DNA of 9,789 nucleotides from Bdellovibrionales bacterium (lineage in GTDB: Bacteria; Bdellovibrionota; Bdellovibrionia; Bdellovibrionales; UBA1609), in contig JAPOOY010000084.1 of the NCBI GenBank assembly GCA_026713205.1, positions 1-9,789 of the forward strand, written 5' to 3'. Positions within the stretch are counted from its first letter, which is position 1. The number at the start of each line of letters is the position of its first letter. The translations under genes were made by a program, and so were the position numbers. The notes under the pieces are model-generated. The model was not told where the DNA came from. It was given only the letters and a program-made list of their open reading frames with translations, and did not search any database. Of the stretch, positions 7,318 through 9,789 are shown one piece after another.

Positions 7318-7574
7318 TGGCATCCAAAAAAGCTTCAGGCAGTTCAAAAAATGGTCGGGACAGTTTAAGTAAAAGGTTAGGAGTTAAATGTTTTGCGGGA
7401 CAACCGGTAACAGCAGGATCTATTATTGTCCGGCAAAGAGGATCTGTTTTTCTTCCTGGCAGAAATGTGGGGTTGGGAAAAGATTTCACTATTTACTCCC
7501 GTATTCCCGGACATGTGAAATTTGAGCGTTTTAACCGAAAGAAATTCAAAGTCAGCGTTTATAAGTTTTCCTGA
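7317..7574 (+). CDS. rpmA: 50S ribosomal protein L27
   Basis: Large-subunit protein whose N-terminus reaches the peptidyl transferase centre. The 85 residues match the family along their length: [39 protein letters not shown], then [14 protein letters not shown]. There is no cleavable N-terminal extension of the Firmicutes type. Some usually conserved positions differ: His3 of MAHKK is Ser, KRFGGQ reads KCFAGQ, FHPG reads FLPG and GKDHTLFA reads GKDFTIYS. The ATG overlaps the rplU stop (TAATG), with a purine-rich binding site (AGGAAAAGGGGG, 7301-7312) inside the end of rplU, so the two are surely co-transcribed and probably coupled in translation. Confidence 0.97.
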   Translation: MASKKASGSSKNGRDSLSKRLGVKCFAGQPVTAGSIIVRQRGSVFLPGRNVGLGKDFTIYSRIPGHVKFERFNRKKFKVSVYKFS

Positions 7575-7671
7575 GAGTTTTACCGATTTCGTTTAAAGTG
7601 TCAGGCTTTCAATCCAGGATATTCTTTACATTCCGGGATAATATCAAACTTCAAATTGGAAGAATCTAATA

Positions 7672-7677
7672 AGAGGT
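7672..7677 (+). promoter_or_regulatory. Ribosome binding site that decides the obg TTG start
   Basis: AGAGGT lies seven bases upstream of the TTG at 7685. No ATG or GTG gives the expected Obg N-terminus, so this site supports a TTG start. Confidence 0.65.
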
Positions 7678-7684
7678 TGACCTT

Positions 7685-8680
7685 TTGTTTCACTATAAAG
7701 ATCAAATCGTATTGACTTGTATTTCCGGATCAGGAGGTTCCGGCGCGGTCAGTTTTTGCCGAACAGGAACGATGGCTCGTGGGGGGCCGGATGGCGGTGA
7801 TGGGGGGGCTGGAGGAGATATAATTTTTTCTTCAACAAACAGTCTTAAAGATTTCAGTCACTTTTACCGGAAAAAACGATGGAAAGCGGAATCCGGAAAA
7901 TCAGGTCAAGGAGGACTCAAAACCGGAGCAAAGGGTGAGGATCGAATCATTTCCATTCCATTTGGGACAGTGCTGAGAGATGAACAGACTAATATACTGA
8001 TGGATTTTAAAAAACCCCAATCCCTTGTGCTTCTTAAGGGAGGCAAGGGAGGGCGCGGCAATGCTTGGTTTAAAAACAGTCTCAATCAGGCTCCCCGCCA
8101 GTTTCATAAAGGGGTCATTGGTCAGGAAAAAAGAGTTATTCTGGAATTTAAACCTCTTATTAAGGTAGGTTTAATAGGTCATGCGAATGCGGGTAAATCC
8201 ACTTTTTTCAATACCATGAGTGGGGCGCGTTCTCCTGTTGCTGATTATCCCTATACCACCCTCAGACCTTATTATGGGAGAATAAAGGACTTATCATCGG
8301 AAGATCTTCTTATGGATATTCCGGGAATTTCCCGTGGATCCCATCAATCCATAGAAAAAGGATTATCTTTCCTCAGATCTCTTCAAAGAGCGAAGTTACT
8401 CCTCCACTTTGTTGACAGCACATCACAAGATCCTTTAGTTGCTAAACAGGAAATAGAAGAGGAGCTGGAAGCTTTTGATAAAAAATTTTCAGATAAGGAA
8501 TTTTCCGGTTTAAGCAAAAAAAAAAGATGGATTGTATTTACAAAAATAGATTTGTTACAGGAGCGAAGCTTTCTTAATCAGATTGACAAAAACTCTTTTC
8601 GGATTTTCATCCTTTCTAATAAGTCCGGAGAGGGAGTCAGGGAGTTAACTGTTGCCATCAAAAAAGCCCTCTCAGATTAA
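7685..8680 (+). CDS. obg: Obg-family ribosome-assembly GTPase (ObgE/CgtA)
   Basis: Essential GTPase that binds late 50S precursors and also responds to (p)ppGpp in species where it has been studied. The N-terminal glycine-rich Obg fold covers about residues 1-158, with ARGGPDGGDGGAGGD, GQGGLKTGAKGED and KGGKGGRGNAWF. The G domain follows: G1 GHANAGKS at 165-172, G2 within YPYTTLRP, G3 DIPG at 211-214, G4 TKID at 286-289 and G5 SNKSGEGV near the C-terminus. The protein is 331 residues and ends after the G domain, so it lacks the C-terminal OCT extension of some Obg proteins. The switch II region is divergent: the family's GLIEGAxxGxGLG becomes GISRGSHQSIEKGLS. The start is TTG with a good AGAGGT site. 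The 110-base gap after rpmA holds no supported promoter or terminator. The gene overlaps nadD-rsfS by 29 bases if the TTG start of the latter is used. Confidence 0.95.
   Translation: MFHYKDQIVLTCISGSGGSGAVSFCRTGTMARGGPDGGDGGAGGDIIFSSTNSLKDFSHFYRKKRWKAESGKSGQGGLKTGAKGEDRIISIPFGTVLRDEQTNILMDFKKPQSLVLLKGGKGGRGNAWFKNSLNQAPRQFHKGVIGQEKRVILEFKPLIKVGLIGHANAGKSTFFNTMSGARSPVADYPYTTLRPYYGRIKDLSSEDLLMDIPGISRGSHQSIEKGLSFLRSLQRAKLLLHFVDSTSQDPLVAKQEIEEELEAFDKKFSDKEFSGLSKKKRWIVFTKIDLLQERSFLNQIDKNSFRIFILSNKSGEGVRELTVAIKKALSD
8639..8644 (+). promoter_or_regulatory. Ribosome binding site favouring the nadD-rsfS TTG start
   Basis: AGGGAG inside the end of obg sits seven bases upstream of the TTG at 8652. The alternative in-frame ATG at 8682, two bases after the obg stop, has no purine-rich site before it. 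Confidence 0.5.
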
Positions 8681-9665
8681 GATGGGTCTAATGGGGGGAA
8701 GTTTCAATCCTCTTCATTTAGGTCATATCAATAGCCTTCTGACGGTTAAAGAGCGGTTTCAATTGGATAAAATCCTTATTATCCCCGCCTTTCAGCCTCC
8801 CTTATCAACTCCTTTAACGGAGGCTTCCGCTATGCAGAGGTTGGAAATGCTTCATCAGGCTTTTGCCACTGAGGTTTTTCTTGAGGTGGATGGGCAGGAG
8901 ATCAAAAGAAAGGGAACCAGTTACAGTTATCGCACGGTGGAAAATATAGCGAAGGAAATTCCCGTTAAGGAGCTTTTTTTTATTATGGGTTTGGATCAGT
9001 TTTTCACTCTTGATCTTTGGAAAAATGTGCCGCGTATTCTTAAAAACACACACCTTATTGTTACCAGTCGCCCGAAGGATCATTTTCCGAAAAAACAGGA
9101 AGAACTCCCTCTCATTATAAGATCCAATATTAAATCCTGGGTTTCAGGGAGAATTTTATTAAAACAGCCATTTCAATCTGTTTTTTTCTGTGCTTTAAAG
9201 GACAGGGAAATATCATCCTCTTTGATTAAAGCTCGCTTGAAAAATCGTCAATCCATAGCCCATCTTGTGCCGCCAACAGTGGATCATTATATAAAAACCC
9301 ATCGTCTTTATGGGATACATTCTCAGTTTTATTTTCCGAAGAGGAAAGCCTTTCTTCATTTTTGCAAGACAGAGCTGGAAAAAAAGAAGTCTTTGAAGGT
9401 GAAGGATTTTGATTTACCTTCAGGAGCCTTGCCTTTTTCAGATGGGCTGATTGCATCCGGCTCTAATCCAAGACACACAAAGGCGCTGTGCCGTCATCTT
9501 AAAAAAAGGGTTCAAGAGGCTTTCAATATACAACCTTTAGCCGTGGAGGGGGAAAAGGAAGGTCGTTGGATTGTTTTAGATTATAATGAATGGGTCATCC
9601 ATATTTTTTACGATTATATAAGGAGCTTTTATAAATTAGAGGAAATATGGCGGGGTAAACCTTAA
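8652..9665 (+). CDS. nadD-rsfS: Fusion of nicotinate-nucleotide adenylyltransferase (NadD) and ribosome silencing factor (RsfS)
   Basis: One uninterrupted frame of 337 residues with two domains. Residues about 10-221 are NadD, which makes deamido-NAD from nicotinate mononucleotide and ATP. Motifs are GGSFNPLHLGH (15-25), IMGLDQFFTLDLWKNVPRIL in the middle, ISSSLIK (187-193, the family's ISSTxIR) and VPPTVDHYIKTHRLYG at the end. Residues about 222-337 are RsfS (Iojap/DUF143), which binds L14 on the 50S subunit and blocks subunit joining under starvation. Its markers are SDGLIASGSNPRH (263-275), AVEGE (297-301), WIVLDYNEWVIHIF and a YKLEEIW end. No stop, frameshift or in-frame Met separates the domains. 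Both domains are near their usual free-standing lengths, so neither looks decayed. The TTG start has AGGGAG seven bases upstream and overlaps obg by 29 bases; ATG 8682 is the alternative and would also keep the HxGH site. The two genes are neighbours in many bacteria, so the fusion likely arose by loss of the intervening stop. Confidence 0.92.
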   Translation: MPSKKPSQIKMGLMGGSFNPLHLGHINSLLTVKERFQLDKILIIPAFQPPLSTPLTEASAMQRLEMLHQAFATEVFLEVDGQEIKRKGTSYSYRTVENIAKEIPVKELFFIMGLDQFFTLDLWKNVPRILKNTHLIVTSRPKDHFPKKQEELPLIIRSNIKSWVSGRILLKQPFQSVFFCALKDREISSSLIKARLKNRQSIAHLVPPTVDHYIKTHRLYGIHSQFYFPKRKAFLHFCKTELEKKKSLKVKDFDLPSGALPFSDGLIASGSNPRHTKALCRHLKKRVQEAFNIQPLAVEGEKEGRWIVLDYNEWVIHIFYDYIRSFYKLEEIWRGKP

Positions 9666-9789
9666 ATTTTTTATACTCCTCCGGTTTGAAGTTTTCCGGT
9701 TTTTCATAAGAAAAAAATACTTACACCCTTTATAAAAGAATATAAGGGTCAAAAAAGAGTTCGGCGTTTATACACAAACGGCTGGAAAA
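9666..9789. other. AT-rich non-coding end of the window
   Basis: No gene is supported here. It contains two copies of CCGGTTT (9681-9687 and 9696-9702), an A-run near 9711-9717, the inverted repeat described separately at 9725-9749, and a short inverted repeat CGTTT/AAACG (9765-9769 and 9776-9780). It may carry the promoter or leader of a gene to the right, but no convincing -35/-10 pair was found. Confidence 0.4.
9725..9749. repeat. Imperfect inverted repeat downstream of nadD-rsfS
   Basis: ACCCTT (9725-9730) pairs with AAGGGT (9744-9749). After one bulged T the stem continues ATA/TAT, closing on an AAAGAA loop. On the + strand it is followed by CAAAAAA rather than T residues, so it is a poor + strand terminator. 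On the - strand a T-rich stretch follows after about seven bases. A transcript-end hairpin or an operator are both possible. Confidence 0.3.

Noticed and set aside
7613..7642. Imperfect direct repeat TCCAGGATAT / TCCGGGATAAT in the rpmA-obg gap
   Set aside because: Short, imperfect and without support as a binding site; could be chance in a 110-base gap.
7677..7699. TTGACC and TATAAA around the obg start, resembling -35 and -10 boxes
   Set aside because: The spacer is only 11 bases, and the second box lies inside the coding region.
1..9789. Frequent TTCCGG words across the window as a possible uptake or motif sequence
   Set aside because: Most occurrences lie in coding frames as Ser-Gly or Phe-Arg type codon pairs, which codon preference can explain; no longer shared consensus was seen.

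Overview
The window is a dense, AT-rich stretch with nine protein genes, all on the + strand, and short intergenic gaps (none above about 150 bases). It looks like the chromosome of a Gram-negative bacterium with type IV pili. The layout (ribF, a pilus motor cluster with a PilS-like sensor, then rplU-rpmA-obg-nadD-rsfS) suggests a deltaproteobacterial or Bdellovibrionota-like lineage. That placement is an inference from gene content and is not secure. No tRNA, rRNA, insertion sequence, CRISPR array or phage gene was seen.

Region 1 (1-951) holds ribF, the bifunctional riboflavin kinase / FAD synthetase. Its start lies at or just beyond the left edge.

Region 2 (969-6474) is a type IV pilus motor cluster: pilB (extension ATPase), pilT (retraction ATPase, 4-base overlap with pilB) and pilC (inner-membrane platform). 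A six-pass membrane sensor of PilS type with a C-terminal kinase-type ATPase domain follows. The sensor has good ATP-binding motifs but no recognisable H-box histidine, and no pilR lies next to it. Pilin, the PilMNOPQ alignment proteins and the secretin are not in the window.

Region 3 (6475-9665) is a ribosome and GTPase cluster: rplU (L21) with a lysine-rich tail of about 110 residues, rpmA (L27), obg (ribosome-assembly GTPase) and one long reading frame that fuses nadD (nicotinate-nucleotide adenylyltransferase) to rsfS (ribosome silencing factor). The last three boundaries are a 1-base overlap (rplU/rpmA), a 110-base gap (rpmA/obg) and a 29-base overlap (obg/nadD-rsfS), so the block is probably co-transcribed, at least in part. 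It joins 50S assembly, NAD synthesis and ribosome hibernation in one locus. In the last gene two of these sit in one polypeptide, which is the most interesting observation here.

Region 4 (9666-9789) is an AT-rich non-coding end with an imperfect inverted repeat and no supported gene.
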